Shown: positions 9,271 to 19,117, counted from the stretch's first letter. The stretch: 64,000 bases of DNA from Brucellaceae bacterium (GCA_020637755.1 JACKJW010000014.1:10903-74902), one strand, 5' to 3'. Program-made: numbers and translations. The notes: generated by a model from the letters alone, not told the origin.

Positions 9271-11373
9271 ATGCGCCCGTCCCTGCTTGATCCGCTGTTT
9301 GCATCCGTCACGACGCTCGAAGGTGTCGGCCCGAAGGTGGCGGCGCTTCTCGCCCGTATCGTGCCGGTCGATGTCACGGGCCGCGAGGCGCGCATCGGCG
9401 ATCTCCTCTTCACCCTGCCCCATTCGGTGATCGACCGGCGCAACCGGCCAGGCATTGCGTTTTCCCCAGAGGGGGCGATCGTCACGCTCGAAGTGCGGAT
9501 CGACCGGCACCAGCCTCCCCCGCGCGGCCGCCACAACGTGCCCTACCGGGTCTTTGCCCATGACGAAACAGGCGAAATCGCGCTGACCTTCTTCCATGCC
9601 AAGGCGCCATGGCTGGAAAAGCTGCTGCCGGAAGGCGAAACGGTCACGGTCTCCGGCAAGGTGGAGTGGTTCAACGGGCGGCCGGCCATGGTGCACCCCG
9701 ATCACATTGCCCGGCCCGGCGAGACGCTTCCCGATGTCGAACCGGTCTATCCGCTGACGGCTGGCCTGTCCGGCCGCGTGGTGCGCAAGGCGGTCGCCGC
9801 CGCGCTTGCCCGCCTTCCGGACCTGCCCGAATGGCAGGTGCCGGAGGTAATGCGCCGCAACACCTTTCCCACCTTCCGTGATGCGCTGGACCGGCTGCAT
9901 GATCCGCGCGACGGGCTGGACGTTGCGCCGGAAAGCGTGGCGCGGCGAAGGCTCGCCTATGACGAATTTCTCGCCGGTCAGGTGGCGCTGGCGCTGGTTC
10001 GGGCAAAAACCCACCGGCTGTCGGGACGCCCGCTGCCGGGTGCCGGGAACCTGCGCCAAAAACTTCGGGCGGCCCTGCCCTTCGCGCTCACGGCTTCGCA
10101 GGAAGAGGCCATCGGCGAAATTTCGGCCGATCTCGCCAGCGAAAACCGCATGCTCCGGCTGCTGCAGGGCGATGTCGGCTCCGGCAAGACGGTGGTGGCA
10201 CTGATGGCGATGGCGCAGGCCGCGGAATCAGGCGCGCAATCGGTCATCCTTGCGCCGACTGAAATCCTCGCCCGGCAACACTTTGCCACCATTGCACCTC
10301 TTGCCGAACGAGCGGGCCTGCGCGCCGCCATCCTGACCGGCCGCGAGAAAGGGCGCGAGCGGGCAGCCATCCTGGAAGGGCTGGCGGACGGTTCGATCCA
10401 CCTGGCCATCGGCACCCATGCGTTGTTTCAGGAGGGCGTGACCTTTCATGATCTCGGCCTTGCTGTCATCGACGAGCAACACCGCTTCGGCGTGCACCAG
10501 CGCCTCGCCATGACGGCCAAGGGCAATGCACCGGACATGCTGGTGATGACCGCCACGCCAATCCCGCGCACGCTGGTGCTGGCGGCCTTTGGCGACATGG
10601 ATGTCTCCCGGCTGACGGAAAAACCCGCCGGGCGGCAGCCGATCCGAACCGTGACCGTTCCGGACACGCGCCTGGGTGAGATCGTTTCGCGCATGCAGGC
10701 TGCCGTGGACGAGGGCAAGAAAATCTACTGGATCTGCCCGCTGGTGGAGGATTCCGAAGAGCTCGACCTGATGTCCGCCGAACAACGCTTCGAGAGCCTG
10801 CTACCAGTCTTCGGTGACCGGCTCGGGCTGGTGCATGGGCGTATGGGCGGCGCGGAAAAGGACGCCGCGATGGAGGCCTTCAAGGCCGGCCGGACCCGCC
10901 TGCTGGTGGCAACCACCGTGATCGAGGTTGGCGTTGATGTGCCCGATGCTTCCGTGATGGTGATCGAACATGCCGAACGCTTCGGCCTGGCGCAATTGCA
11001 CCAGCTGCGCGGGCGTGTGGGCCGCGGAAACGAGGCGTCAAGCTGCGTCCTGCTTTACAAGGGGCCGCTCGGCGAGACGGCACACCGGCGCCTCGAAGTG
11101 ATGCGCGAGACCGATGACGGCTTCGTCATCGCCGAGGAAGACCTGAAACTGCGTGGCGAGGGCGAGCTGCTTGGCACACGGCAATCCGGAACGCCGGGAT
11201 TTCGCGTTGCCAGCATCGAGGCACATGGTGACCTGCTGGCTATCGCGCGGGATGATGCGCGCCTGCTTCTGGCGCAGGACCCTGAACTGGAAGGCCCGCG
11301 CGGACAGGCGGTCCGCAATCTGCTCTATCTCTTCGGAAGGGATGAGGCGGTGCGCCTGCTGCGCGCCGGCTGA
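9271..11373 (+). CDS. recG: ATP-dependent DNA helicase RecG
   Basis: A 700-residue branch-migration helicase that reverses stalled replication forks and processes recombination intermediates. An N-terminal wedge/OB domain is followed by the SF2 helicase core: Walker A GDVGSGKTVVA around residue 300 and the DEQHRFGVHQR box around 400, then a helicase C domain ending in the QLHQLRGRVGRG motif and the GTRQSG RecG C-terminal signature. Length is normal. It diverges from sdhE and converges on the DUF502 gene with 5 bp between stops. Confidence 0.97.
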   Translation: MRPSLLDPLFASVTTLEGVGPKVAALLARIVPVDVTGREARIGDLLFTLPHSVIDRRNRPGIAFSPEGAIVTLEVRIDRHQPPPRGRHNVPYRVFAHDETGEIALTFFHAKAPWLEKLLPEGETVTVSGKVEWFNGRPAMVHPDHIARPGETLPDVEPVYPLTAGLSGRVVRKAVAAALARLPDLPEWQVPEVMRRNTFPTFRDALDRLHDPRDGLDVAPESVARRRLAYDEFLAGQVALALVRAKTHRLSGRPLPGAGNLRQKLRAALPFALTASQEEAIGEISADLASENRMLRLLQGDVGSGKTVVALMAMAQAAESGAQSVILAPTEILARQHFATIAPLAERAGLRAAILTGREKGRERAAILEGLADGSIHLAIGTHALFQEGVTFHDLGLAVIDEQHRFGVHQRLAMTAKGNAPDMLVMTATPIPRTLVLAAFGDMDVSRLTEKPAGRQPIRTVTVPDTRLGEIVSRMQAAVDEGKKIYWICPLVEDSEELDLMSAEQRFESLLPVFGDRLGLVHGRMGGAEKDAAMEAFKAGRTRLLVATTVIEVGVDVPDASVMVIEHAERFGLAQLHQLRGRVGRGNEASSCVLLYKGPLGETAHRRLEVMRETDDGFVIAEEDLKLRGEGELLGTRQSGTPGFRVASIEAHGDLLAIARDDARLLLAQDPELEGPRGQAVRNLLYLFGRDEAVRLLRAG

Positions 11374-11378
11374 TCCGG

Positions 11379-12101
11379 TCAGGCTGCCGTGTCCGCCTTC
11401 TTGTCCGCATCCTTCGGCGGCAAAAGTCCCTTGCGGGCGGCAAGTTCGGCGGTTTTCGCCTTGTATTCCGGTGTGACCAGGCCTGCCGAAATGACGAGTT
11501 TGGCCGCCTCCTCCACTGACATGGCGAGGATGTGCACATCCTTTTTCGGCACGAAAAGCAGGAAGCCGGAGGTCGGGTTGGGCGTGGTCGGCAGGAACAC
11601 GGCGACGGTGTCGCCGGTCTCCCCGCTCAGCAGGTCGTCGACCTCGCCGCGTGCTGGCGCAGCGATGAAAACGAGCGCCCACAGCCCCTTGCGCGGATAT
11701 TCGACCAGCGCGACCTGCTTGAACGTGTTGGACTTGTCCGACAGCACCGTTTCGAGGATCTGCTTCAGGCCCTTGTAGATGTTGCGCACCAGCGGCATCT
11801 GGTCGAGCAGGTATTCGCCATAATTGACGATGGCGCGGCCCATGAAATTGGCCGTCAGGAAGCCGATCATCGTAATGCCGAAAAGCGCGACGATCAGCCC
11901 GAAGCCCGGGACCGGAAACGGCAGATAGCTGTCGGGATTGTAGCGCGCCGGGATGTAGGGCTTTACCCAGCCATCCACCCAGCCGATGAACGACCATGCC
12001 AGGTAGGCGGTGATCGCCAGCGGCGCCAGCACGACGAAGCCAGTGAAAAAGTATGTACGCAGGCGAGCCATGCCGGAACGCTTGGTCTGGATTTCGCTCA
12101 T
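11379..12101 (-). CDS. DUF502 family membrane protein
   Basis: A 240-residue inner-membrane protein of the DUF502 family. Two hydrophobic segments are seen, one in YFFTGFVVLAPLAITAYLAW near residue 15 and one near residue 65 (FGLIVALFGITMIGFLTA), followed by a soluble domain and a Lys/Ala-rich tail. The start MSEIQTKRSG at 12101 is preferred; a longer in-frame start at 12155 adds a non-conserved Cys-rich leader. Function is unknown in the family. It lies between recG (convergent) and glmS (same strand, downstream side). Confidence 0.85.
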   Translation of the reverse strand: MSEIQTKRSGMARLRTYFFTGFVVLAPLAITAYLAWSFIGWVDGWVKPYIPARYNPDSYLPFPVPGFGLIVALFGITMIGFLTANFMGRAIVNYGEYLLDQMPLVRNIYKGLKQILETVLSDKSNTFKQVALVEYPRKGLWALVFIAAPARGEVDDLLSGETGDTVAVFLPTTPNPTSGFLLFVPKKDVHILAMSVEEAAKLVISAGLVTPEYKAKTAELAARKGLLPPKDADKKADTAA

Positions 12102-12196
12102 GGATGCGGCCTGCCCCGGATTGTCGTCAACGCAACGAGATATAATGCAGCGCACGCGGCATTAACAGGGGCTGATACAAAGTGAGCCGCGCGCTT

Positions 12197-12216
12197 GCCT
12201 GCCCGGGCGGGCAGGC
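12197..12216 (-). terminator. GC-rich hairpin directly after glmS
   Basis: A perfect 8-bp inverted repeat, GCCTGCCC and GGGCAGGC, with a 4-nt loop starts immediately after the glmS stop codon. It could end or stabilise the glmS mRNA. There is no following U-tract on the reverse strand, so it is not a classical intrinsic terminator. Confidence 0.4.
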
Positions 12217-14040
12217 CTATTCGACCGTGACCGATTTGGCGAGGTTGCGCGGCTGGTCCACATCGGTGCCCATGAAGACTGCCGTGTGGTAGGCCAGAAG
12301 CTGGATCGGCAGCGCATAGATGATCGGTGCGATGAATTCCGGCACATCGGGCAGCACGATGGTTTCCATCGTTTCGATGGTTGCCGCTTCGGCGCCCTTG
12401 CGGTCGGTGATGAGGATGATCTTGCCGCCCCGCGCCGCCACTTCCTGCATGTTCGACACGGTCTTCTCAAAAATGCGGTCATGCGGGGCGATGACGATAA
12501 CGGGCATGTCCTCGTCGATTAGCGCGATAGGTCCGTGCTTCAACTCGCCCGCCGCATATCCCTCGGCATGGATATAGGAGATTTCCTTGAGCTTCAGTGC
12601 GCCTTCCATGGCGAGCGGGAAATTGGTGTCGCGGCCGAGATAGAGCACGTGCTTGTAGGAGGCGAGTTCACGCGCCACGCCCTCGATCTGCTTTTCCAGA
12701 TGGAGCACCTGTGAGGCGATGCGCGGGGCTTCGGCCAGTTGCAGCACCAGCGCGCGCTCTTCATCCGGCGTGATGGTGCCGCGCTTGGAGGCCGCACGCA
12801 GCGCAAGGCTTGCCAGCACGGACAGCTGGCATGTGAAGGCCTTGGTGGAGGCGACGCCAATTTCGGGACCGGCAAAGGTCTGGAAGATGGCGTCGGATTC
12901 GCGCGCAATGGTCGACTCACGCACATTGACCACGGCGCCGATGTCGAGGCCCTGCTCCTTGCAGTAGCGCAGCGAGGCCAGCGTATCGGCGGTTTCACCG
13001 GATTGGGAGACGAAGAGCGCCGCATCGCCCTTGGAGAGCGGCATTTCGCGGTAGCGGAATTCCGAGGCGATATCGATATCGACCGGCAGGCGCGCATAGC
13101 GCTCGAACCAGTATTTCGAGATCAGCCCGGCATAGTAGGCCGTGCCGCATGCCGAAATCGCGAGACGGTTGACTTTCTCAAAATCAATCCGCGAATTCAT
13201 GGCCTTGGCGGAACCGGTTGAGAAATCGATGTAATTGGCCAGCGTGTGGGCGATCACTTCAGGCTGTTCATGGATTTCCTTCTCCATGAAGTGCCGGTGA
13301 TTGCCCTTGTCGACCAGGAAGGCGGTGCCGACGGATTTTTGGCGCGCGCGCTCCACCGGTTTGCCGCTCTCGTCGAAGATGGCAATGGATTTGGAGGTGA
13401 CGATGGCCCAATCCCCATCCTCAAGATAGGTGATGACATCGGTGAAGGGGGCGAGCGCAATGGCGTCGGACCCAATGAACATTTCGCCCTCGCCGAAGCC
13501 CACGGCCAGTGGCGATCCACGGCGCGCGGCGATCAGCAGGTCGGTCTCGCCATCAAACAGGATGGCAAGCGCAAAGGCACCGCGCAGGCGGCCGAGCGAG
13601 TTCTTCACCGCATCGACCGGCGAGGCGCCGCGGTCCAGCTCGCGCGTGACGATCTGCGCCACGGCTTCGGTGTCGGTGTCGGTCTCGAACTTGTAGCCAT
13701 CGGCCTCCAGCTCGTTGCGCAGCTCCCAGAAGTTCTCGATGATGCCGTTGTGTACCACGGCCAGGCGGCGGGTGGCATGGGGATGTGCATTGCGCTCGGT
13801 CGGCGCGCCATGGGTTGCCCAGCGCGTATGGCCGATGCCGATGAGGCCGCCGAGCGGTTCATCCTTCAGCCGGTTCTCCAGATTGACGAGCTTGCCCTCG
13901 GCCCGGCAGCGGGTCAGGTGGCCGGCCTCCAGCGTGGCGACACCGGCGGAGTCATAACCGCGATATTCGAGGCGTTTCAGTGCATCCACCAGCAACGGTG
14001 CCACCGGCTTGCGGCCCACAATTCCCACGATTCCGCACAT
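12217..14040 (-). CDS. glmS: Glutamine-fructose-6-phosphate aminotransferase
   Basis: Makes glucosamine-6-phosphate from fructose-6-phosphate and glutamine, the first step to UDP-GlcNAc for peptidoglycan and lipid A. The 607-residue protein starts MCGIVGIVG, so Cys2 is the N-terminal nucleophile of the class II glutaminase domain. Two SIS domains follow, with SQSGETADT around residue 350 and the C-terminal KSVTVE ending typical of GlmS. glmU lies 160 bp upstream on the same strand, placing two steps of one pathway together. I see no sign of a glmS ribozyme in the leader. Confidence 0.97.
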   Translation of the reverse strand: MCGIVGIVGRKPVAPLLVDALKRLEYRGYDSAGVATLEAGHLTRCRAEGKLVNLENRLKDEPLGGLIGIGHTRWATHGAPTERNAHPHATRRLAVVHNGIIENFWELRNELEADGYKFETDTDTEAVAQIVTRELDRGASPVDAVKNSLGRLRGAFALAILFDGETDLLIAARRGSPLAVGFGEGEMFIGSDAIALAPFTDVITYLEDGDWAIVTSKSIAIFDESGKPVERARQKSVGTAFLVDKGNHRHFMEKEIHEQPEVIAHTLANYIDFSTGSAKAMNSRIDFEKVNRLAISACGTAYYAGLISKYWFERYARLPVDIDIASEFRYREMPLSKGDAALFVSQSGETADTLASLRYCKEQGLDIGAVVNVRESTIARESDAIFQTFAGPEIGVASTKAFTCQLSVLASLALRAASKRGTITPDEERALVLQLAEAPRIASQVLHLEKQIEGVARELASYKHVLYLGRDTNFPLAMEGALKLKEISYIHAEGYAAGELKHGPIALIDEDMPVIVIAPHDRIFEKTVSNMQEVAARGGKIILITDRKGAEAATIETMETIVLPDVPEFIAPIIYALPIQLLAYHTAVFMGTDVDQPRNLAKSVTVE

Positions 14041-14200
14041 CTCGTCCGATTCCCTTCTGGCAATGTCCCGGCAGACGGCTTCCTCTAGCAGCCGTGCGGT
14101 GCATTGCGGTAATCACATTGCGTGTCACCTGCTGTAACAAGCACGCAGTCTGTGCAATCCAAGCACAAAAGCCTTTAAAGCCTGTTAGCGCGTGCAGCAC

Positions 14201-15559
14201 TCACCGCTTCTTGGCGGCTTTCTGGGCTGCAAAGCGCTCGCGCACCCTTGTGGCCATGCCGGGCTTGGTTTCCTGCCGCGCGCGCCCGAAGGCCACGGCA
14301 TCGGCGGGTACATCGGCGGTGATGACACTGCCTGACGCGACATAGGCGTTGTCGCCGATGGCAACCGGCGCGACCAGCGCGGAATTCGACCCGATGAAGG
14401 CACCCTGCCCGATGCGCGTCAGGTGCTTGTTGTATCCGTCGTAATTGCAGGTGATCGTTCCGGCGCCGATATTGGCCTCATCCCCGATCTCCGCGTCGCC
14501 GATATAGGTGAGGTGGTTGACCTTGGCGCCCTTCCCGACCACCGCCTTCTTGACCTCACAGAAATTGCCGACCTTTGCATCGTCGCGCAGGTCCGCGCCG
14601 GGGCGCAGGCGCGCAAACGGCCCGATCTGGCTTCCGGCTGCTATGGTCGCGCCTTCCAGATGACAAAAGGCGTGGATGGTCGCCGCACCCTCGACGCGCA
14701 CGCCCGGCCCGAACACCACGTTCGGTTCCACCACGGTCTCGGCGGCAACGGCCGTATCCCACGAGAAATGGACGGTATCAGGGGCCTGAAGGGTCACGCC
14801 CGCGATCATCATGGCGCGGCGTGTGCGGCGCTGCCATATGGCTTCGGCCTCCGACAGTTCGACGCGGTTGTTGATGCCAAGAACGGATTCATAGGCGACT
14901 TCCAGTGCGGCGACCGGCAGGCCGCGCGCCACGGCGATCTCGACAATGTCGGTCAGGTAATATTCGCCCTTGGCGTTGTCGTTATTCACCGCGTCAAGAA
15001 GGGCGAGCGCGTGCGAACCGGCAATCGCCATCAGCCCGCCATTGCAGAAGGTGATGGCCCGCTCGGCGGCGCTCGCATCCTTTTCCTCGCGGATGGCAAT
15101 GAGCTTGCCGTCGCGCTCGACAAGGCGTCCGTAACCGGAGGGATTGTCCGTCCGGAAGCCCATCACCACGATGGCGGCGCCTTGAGCGAGTTTTTCGCGC
15201 GCGGAGACCAGTTCGCCCGCATCGATCAGCGGGGTGTCGCCGAACATCACCAACACATCGTCATGACCCTTGGCGACGGCCTCGCGGGCCGCCAGCACGG
15301 CATGGGCAGTGCCGAGACGTTCGGTCTGGAGGTAGGTTGCGACTTGCGGCGCAAAGGGTTCGGCGGCCGTGCTCACCTTTTCGGCATCGCGGCCGACCAC
15401 CAGCGCGATGGAGCCGGAGCCGGAGGCCGCAGCGGCGCGCACCACATGGGCGACCATCGGCAGGTTGGCGATTTCGTGCAGCACCTTGGAGCGGCTGCTC
15501 TTCATGCGGGTGCCCTCACCTGCGGCAAGGATGACGGACAGGCAGCTGCGTTCGCTCAT
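14201..15559 (-). CDS. glmU: Bifunctional GlmU: GlcN-1-P acetyltransferase / GlcNAc-1-P uridyltransferase
   Basis: Makes UDP-N-acetylglucosamine. The 452-residue protein has an N-terminal pyrophosphorylase domain with the LAAGEGTRMKSSRSKVLH nucleotide-binding motif, and a C-terminal left-handed beta-helix of hexapeptide repeats with NFCEVKKA and the YIGDAEIGDEANIGAG stretch that forms the acetyltransferase site. It ends in a short basic tail. It is divergent from the DMT transporter across 121 bp and lies upstream of glmS in the same direction. Confidence 0.97.
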   Translation of the reverse strand: MSERSCLSVILAAGEGTRMKSSRSKVLHEIANLPMVAHVVRAAAASGSGSIALVVGRDAEKVSTAAEPFAPQVATYLQTERLGTAHAVLAAREAVAKGHDDVLVMFGDTPLIDAGELVSAREKLAQGAAIVVMGFRTDNPSGYGRLVERDGKLIAIREEKDASAAERAITFCNGGLMAIAGSHALALLDAVNNDNAKGEYYLTDIVEIAVARGLPVAALEVAYESVLGINNRVELSEAEAIWQRRTRRAMMIAGVTLQAPDTVHFSWDTAVAAETVVEPNVVFGPGVRVEGAATIHAFCHLEGATIAAGSQIGPFARLRPGADLRDDAKVGNFCEVKKAVVGKGAKVNHLTYIGDAEIGDEANIGAGTITCNYDGYNKHLTRIGQGAFIGSNSALVAPVAIGDNAYVASGSVITADVPADAVAFGRARQETKPGMATRVRERFAAQKAAKKR

Positions 15560-15680
15560 GGTCGTGAATTCCCGGTCGTGCGGACATGATTCTCGGTCTT
15601 CCGTATCGCATACGGACGCGAAAATGATAATCGGCAGGGGTGAAGCAATTGCGAATCATCCCCGGTGACGCCGCCCTGTC

Positions 15681-16637
15681 ATGACCCAGGCCCTTGAGAA
15701 CAGTGCTGAAGCAGGCAAAGCCGGCGCCTTTGCCGTGATGGCGGTGACGCCGCTATTCTTCTCGTCCAACCTCATTTTCGGGCGTGACGTCGTGGGCGAT
15801 GTCGCCCCCTTCCTGCTCGCCGCCATCCGCTGGGCGCTTGTGGCGCTGTCACTTTCGCCCTTTCTGTGGCGGGACCGGACAACGGTCCAGCAAACCGTGG
15901 CCGGCCACTGGCGCTTCCTGCTGCTGCTCGGCTTCCTCGGCATGTTCATCTGTGGCGGGTTGGTCTATCTCGGCCTCACCATGACGACGGCGACCAACGG
16001 AACGCTGATCTACACGACATCGCCGGTCATCATCATCCTTCTGGAAGCCGCTTTTTCCGGGCGCAGGATCGGCTGGCGCGAAGCTGTCGGCAGCGCGCTG
16101 GCCTTCGCAGGAGTCGCCGTGATCGTCCTGAAAGGCGACTGGCAGGCGCTGGCCTCGCTCCGCTTCAATCCCGGCGACCTGCTGTTCGTCGCCGCAGCAA
16201 TCGCCTGGGCCGTCTATTCCATCCTCGGGCGCAAGCCGGTGATGACCCGCCTGGGGAATTTTTCCGCGCTCGGACTCACCGCGCTTTCAGGCACGCTTTG
16301 CCTCCTGCCTGTGGCCGTGTGGGAAGTGACGGCCGGCGATCCCCTGCCTGCCACGCCGCAGGCGTGGGGCAACATTGCCGGCATCGTGTTCTTCGCCTCG
16401 CTGCTCGCCTTTGCCGGGTTCCAGTTCGGGGTGCGCAGGCTCGGCGCCTCGCTTGCAGGCATTTTCATGTATCTGTTGCCCGCCTATGGCGTGTCGCTCG
16501 CCGTGCTGTGGCTGGGCGAGGAATTCCGCCCCTTTCACGCGGCGGGCATTGCGCTGGTCATGGCGGGCATTGTGCTCGCGACGTTCCCGGCCTCATGGGC
16601 GCGGCGCAAGCTGGCGCGCGGCAGGGACGAACCTTAG
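15681..16637 (+). CDS. DMT-family (EamA) transporter
   Basis: A 318-residue inner-membrane protein with about ten hydrophobic segments arranged as two EamA repeats. Conserved features include PLFFSSNLIFGRDV early in the first repeat and the PAYGVSLAVLWLGE motif near the end of the second. Family members export amino acids, metabolites or drugs; nothing here fixes the substrate. It diverges from glmU, and its stop codon overlaps that of the convergent ccdA-like gene by 4 bp. Confidence 0.88.
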   Translation: MTQALENSAEAGKAGAFAVMAVTPLFFSSNLIFGRDVVGDVAPFLLAAIRWALVALSLSPFLWRDRTTVQQTVAGHWRFLLLLGFLGMFICGGLVYLGLTMTTATNGTLIYTTSPVIIILLEAAFSGRRIGWREAVGSALAFAGVAVIVLKGDWQALASLRFNPGDLLFVAAAIAWAVYSILGRKPVMTRLGNFSALGLTALSGTLCLLPVAVWEVTAGDPLPATPQAWGNIAGIVFFASLLAFAGFQFGVRRLGASLAGIFMYLLPAYGVSLAVLWLGEEFRPFHAAGIALVMAGIVLATFPASWARRKLARGRDEP

Positions 16638-17377
16638 CCGATCGACTGGAACACCGGGAAGGTTTCCAGCAGCCAGAACGAAAAGCTCTGCATGCCGCCG
16701 GTCATGAACAGGATGCCCGCGATCACCAGCAGGCCGCCCATCACCTTTTCCACCTTGCCGAGATGGACGCGGAATCGGGCCAGGAAGCGCATGAAGGCGC
16801 CGGAAAAGAAGGCGGCCAGCAGGAAGGGTATGCCGAGGCCCGCCGAATAGACCGCCAGCATGGCCGCGCCTTCGGCCGCCGTCTCGCGCCCGCCGGCCAG
16901 TGTCAGGATGGACCCCAGAACCGGGCCGATGCAGGGCGTCCAGCCGAAGGCGAAGGCGAGGCCCATCAAGTAGGCCGCGCCCATGCCCGCCGGGCGCTGT
17001 TGTCCCTGGAAGCGGACCTCGCGTGACAGGAAGGGAATGCGCAGGATGCCGAGGAAATTCAGGCCCATCACAATGATGAAGAGACCGGCTGCGATGGCGA
17101 GCGGTTCCTGCCACAGGCGCAGGAACCGGCCAATGGCTGTCGCGCTGGCGCCGAGCGCCACGAACACGGTGGTGAACCCGGCCACGAAGGCAAGCGAGGC
17201 CATGAAGAGCGCACGGCGGGACGGGCCTGCGGCACCGGCCTGACCGGCATCACCGCGGAAATCCTCCACCGAGACACCGGCCATGTAGCACAGATAGGGC
17301 GGCACCAGCGGCAGGACGCAAGGCGACAGGAAAGACAGCGCGCCCGCGCCCAATGCACTGAGGAAACCATAATCCAT
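16634..17377 (-). CDS. CcdA family cytochrome c biogenesis / thiol-disulfide transporter
   Basis: A 247-residue polytopic membrane protein with about six transmembrane segments. The two redox cysteines of the CcdA/DsbD-beta fold are visible in SPCVLPLVPPYLC (near residue 18) and GWTPCIGPVLGS (near residue 137). It would pass electrons from cytoplasmic thioredoxin to periplasmic thiol pathways such as haem c ligation. It stands alone: no other ccm gene is near. The start MDYGFLSALGAG is the only well placed one. Confidence 0.9.
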   Translation of the reverse strand: MDYGFLSALGAGALSFLSPCVLPLVPPYLCYMAGVSVEDFRGDAGQAGAAGPSRRALFMASLAFVAGFTTVFVALGASATAIGRFLRLWQEPLAIAAGLFIIVMGLNFLGILRIPFLSREVRFQGQQRPAGMGAAYLMGLAFAFGWTPCIGPVLGSILTLAGGRETAAEGAAMLAVYSAGLGIPFLLAAFFSGAFMRFLARFRVHLGKVEKVMGGLLVIAGILFMTGGMQSFSFWLLETFPVFQSIG

Positions 17378-17516
17378 CTTGCTATCGTCTCCGCTGTTAC
17401 GCCTGCTTAGCGCGCTGCCACCTCACGTGCCAATGACCTTTGCGCGACTGGTCATCAAATGAAAATGGCGAAAGCATCGCTCCCGCCTTGTCTCAAACGT
17501 GCCGGATGGACCGCGC

Positions 17517-18035
17517 TTACTGGCCGGTCGGGACCGCAGGCGCAGCCGGTGCCGCAGGAGCTTCCGGCGTGACTGGAACCGCAGGCGTGGCTGGCGTTTG
17601 CGCGGCAGGCGCGGTTTCCGTCGGCACTGCCGGTGCGGTCTCCGCCGGCACTGCCGGTGCCTGGGCTGCCGGTTCGGCCGGGGCCTGCGCTGCCGGGGCA
17701 GCGGGCGTTTCGGCGGCGGGCTTGGAGACCTGGCCGCCCAGCTGGTCAAGGATCGAGCCGTTCTTCTGCTGCTCGCCCTGCGCGGGTACGCGGTCGAGAA
17801 TGTCGGCCGGGCGCTCGCCATAACGCGCCAGTATGGAGAGTGCCAGCGAAGTCACAAAAAACGCGGTCGCCAGGATGGCTGTGGTGCGTGTCAGCGCATT
17901 GGCCGCGCCGCGCGCCGTCATGAAGCCCGAACCGCCGCCGATGCCGAGGCCGCCGCCTTCGGAACGCTGCAACAGCACCACGCCCACGAGCGCGAGCACG
18001 ACGATGAGGTGGATGACGATCAGTACGGTTTCCAT
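17517..18035 (-). CDS. secG: Preprotein translocase subunit SecG
   Basis: SecG stimulates SecYEG-dependent export. The first 85 residues match the family: a first membrane helix (IHLIVVLALVGVVLLQ), the Gly-rich EGGGLGIGGGSGFMT loop, then ARGAANALTRTTAILATAFF leading into the second helix. Residues 105-172 form a very Pro/Ala-rich low-complexity tail that is much longer than in E. coli SecG. tpiA lies upstream in the same direction, the usual neighbour in alphaproteobacteria. Confidence 0.95.
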   Translation of the reverse strand: METVLIVIHLIVVLALVGVVLLQRSEGGGLGIGGGSGFMTARGAANALTRTTAILATAFFVTSLALSILARYGERPADILDRVPAQGEQQKNGSILDQLGGQVSKPAAETPAAPAAQAPAEPAAQAPAVPAETAPAVPTETAPAAQTPATPAVPVTPEAPAAPAAPAVPTGQ

Positions 18036-18206
18036 GCTTGCTTCCGGTCCCGCAAGGTGCGGGTCTCACTATCGGTCAAAAGGAGGATTGCGCGGCTCCA
18101 TACACGGGTTTTGCGCAGTTTGAAAGGGGCGCGGGCACAAAGGCACCCTGCCCCATATGGGATGGCCAGCCCGGACCCTGCAAGGGCCGGACCGTTATCG
18201 CCTTCA

Positions 18207-18971
18207 TCACATCGACAGGTAGGCGTCTGCGATGCCGAGGAAATCGGAGGCCTTGAGGCTTGCGCCGCCCACCAGCGCGCCATCCACATTGGCAATGGCC
18301 ATCAGTTCGCGCGCGTTGGAAGGCTTGACCGAACCGCCGTAGAGAATGCGCATCTTGCGCGCACCGTCGTCCAGAAGGTCGATCAGGCGCTCGCGGATAT
18401 GGGCGTGGGCATCCTCCACATCGTCCACCGTGGGCGTCAGGCCCGTTCCGATGGCCCAGACCGGTTCGTAGGCGATGATGGTGTTGGCCGGTGTGGCCGC
18501 CGAAGGCACGGAGCCTTCAATCTGGCGGCTAAGCACGTCCAGCGTCTGGCCGGAGGTGCGTTCGGTCTCGGTCTCACCGATGCAGATGATGGCGACCAGG
18601 CCGGCGCGCCAGGCGGCCTCGGCCTTGGCAGCAACCAGCGCGTCGCCTTCGCCGTGGTCCGTGCGGCGCTCCGAGTGGCCGACGATGACGAAGCTTGCGC
18701 CGGCATCCTTGACCATCTCCGCGGAAATATCGCCAGTATGGGCGCCGGAGACGGCCGGATGACAATCCTCACCGCCCACGCGGATGGAACTGGAAGACAG
18801 GTGGTCGGCAGCCCGCGAGATCAGCGTGGCAGGAACGCAAAGCAGCGCGTCGCACTCGGCGTCCAGGCCTCCGTTGAAGCCGCTCGCCATGGCAGTCAGT
18901 TCCTTGAGGCTCGCGCCAGTTCCGTTCATTTTCCAGTTGCCGGCAACCAGCGGCTTGATACCCGGTGTCAT
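18207..18971 (-). CDS. tpiA: Triose-phosphate isomerase
   Basis: Interconverts dihydroxyacetone phosphate and glyceraldehyde-3-phosphate. The 254-residue TIM barrel has the N-terminal GNWKMNG lysine, the catalytic histidine in VGHSERR and the catalytic glutamate in AYEPVWAIGTG, then a GGSVKPSNA phosphate-binding motif. Its stop is followed 171 bp later by secG on the same strand. It is divergent from ppiD. Confidence 0.97.
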   Translation of the reverse strand: MTPGIKPLVAGNWKMNGTGASLKELTAMASGFNGGLDAECDALLCVPATLISRAADHLSSSSIRVGGEDCHPAVSGAHTGDISAEMVKDAGASFVIVGHSERRTDHGEGDALVAAKAEAAWRAGLVAIICIGETETERTSGQTLDVLSRQIEGSVPSAATPANTIIAYEPVWAIGTGLTPTVDDVEDAHAHIRERLIDLLDDGARKMRILYGGSVKPSNARELMAIANVDGALVGGASLKASDFLGIADAYLSM

Positions 18972-19117
18972 GGGCTTGCTCTCCCCGTGCGATGTGCGAT
19001 CACGTTTCGGCGGCTACATGAACCCAATTGCCGGATAAAGCAATCGACAGCGCCCTTGATCAGGGCTATCTGCCTCCCCTAAAAGAACCAGACCAGACAA
19101 ACCGGAACCGCACCATC

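Noticed and set aside
9175..10059. The N-terminal extension of the sdhE frame to 390 codons
   Set aside because: The extension lies wholly over recG on the other strand; SdhE proteins are about 90 residues, and the last ATG gives the right length.
14041..14200. A glmS ribozyme or riboswitch in the gap between glmU and glmS
   Set aside because: I could not make out the conserved core or a pairing pattern of a known riboswitch in these 160 bp.
17517..17720. A DNA tandem-repeat locus or minisatellite in the secG 3' end
   Set aside because: The repeats are imperfect and follow the codon frame of a Pro/Ala-rich protein tail, so they are better explained as coding low-complexity sequence.
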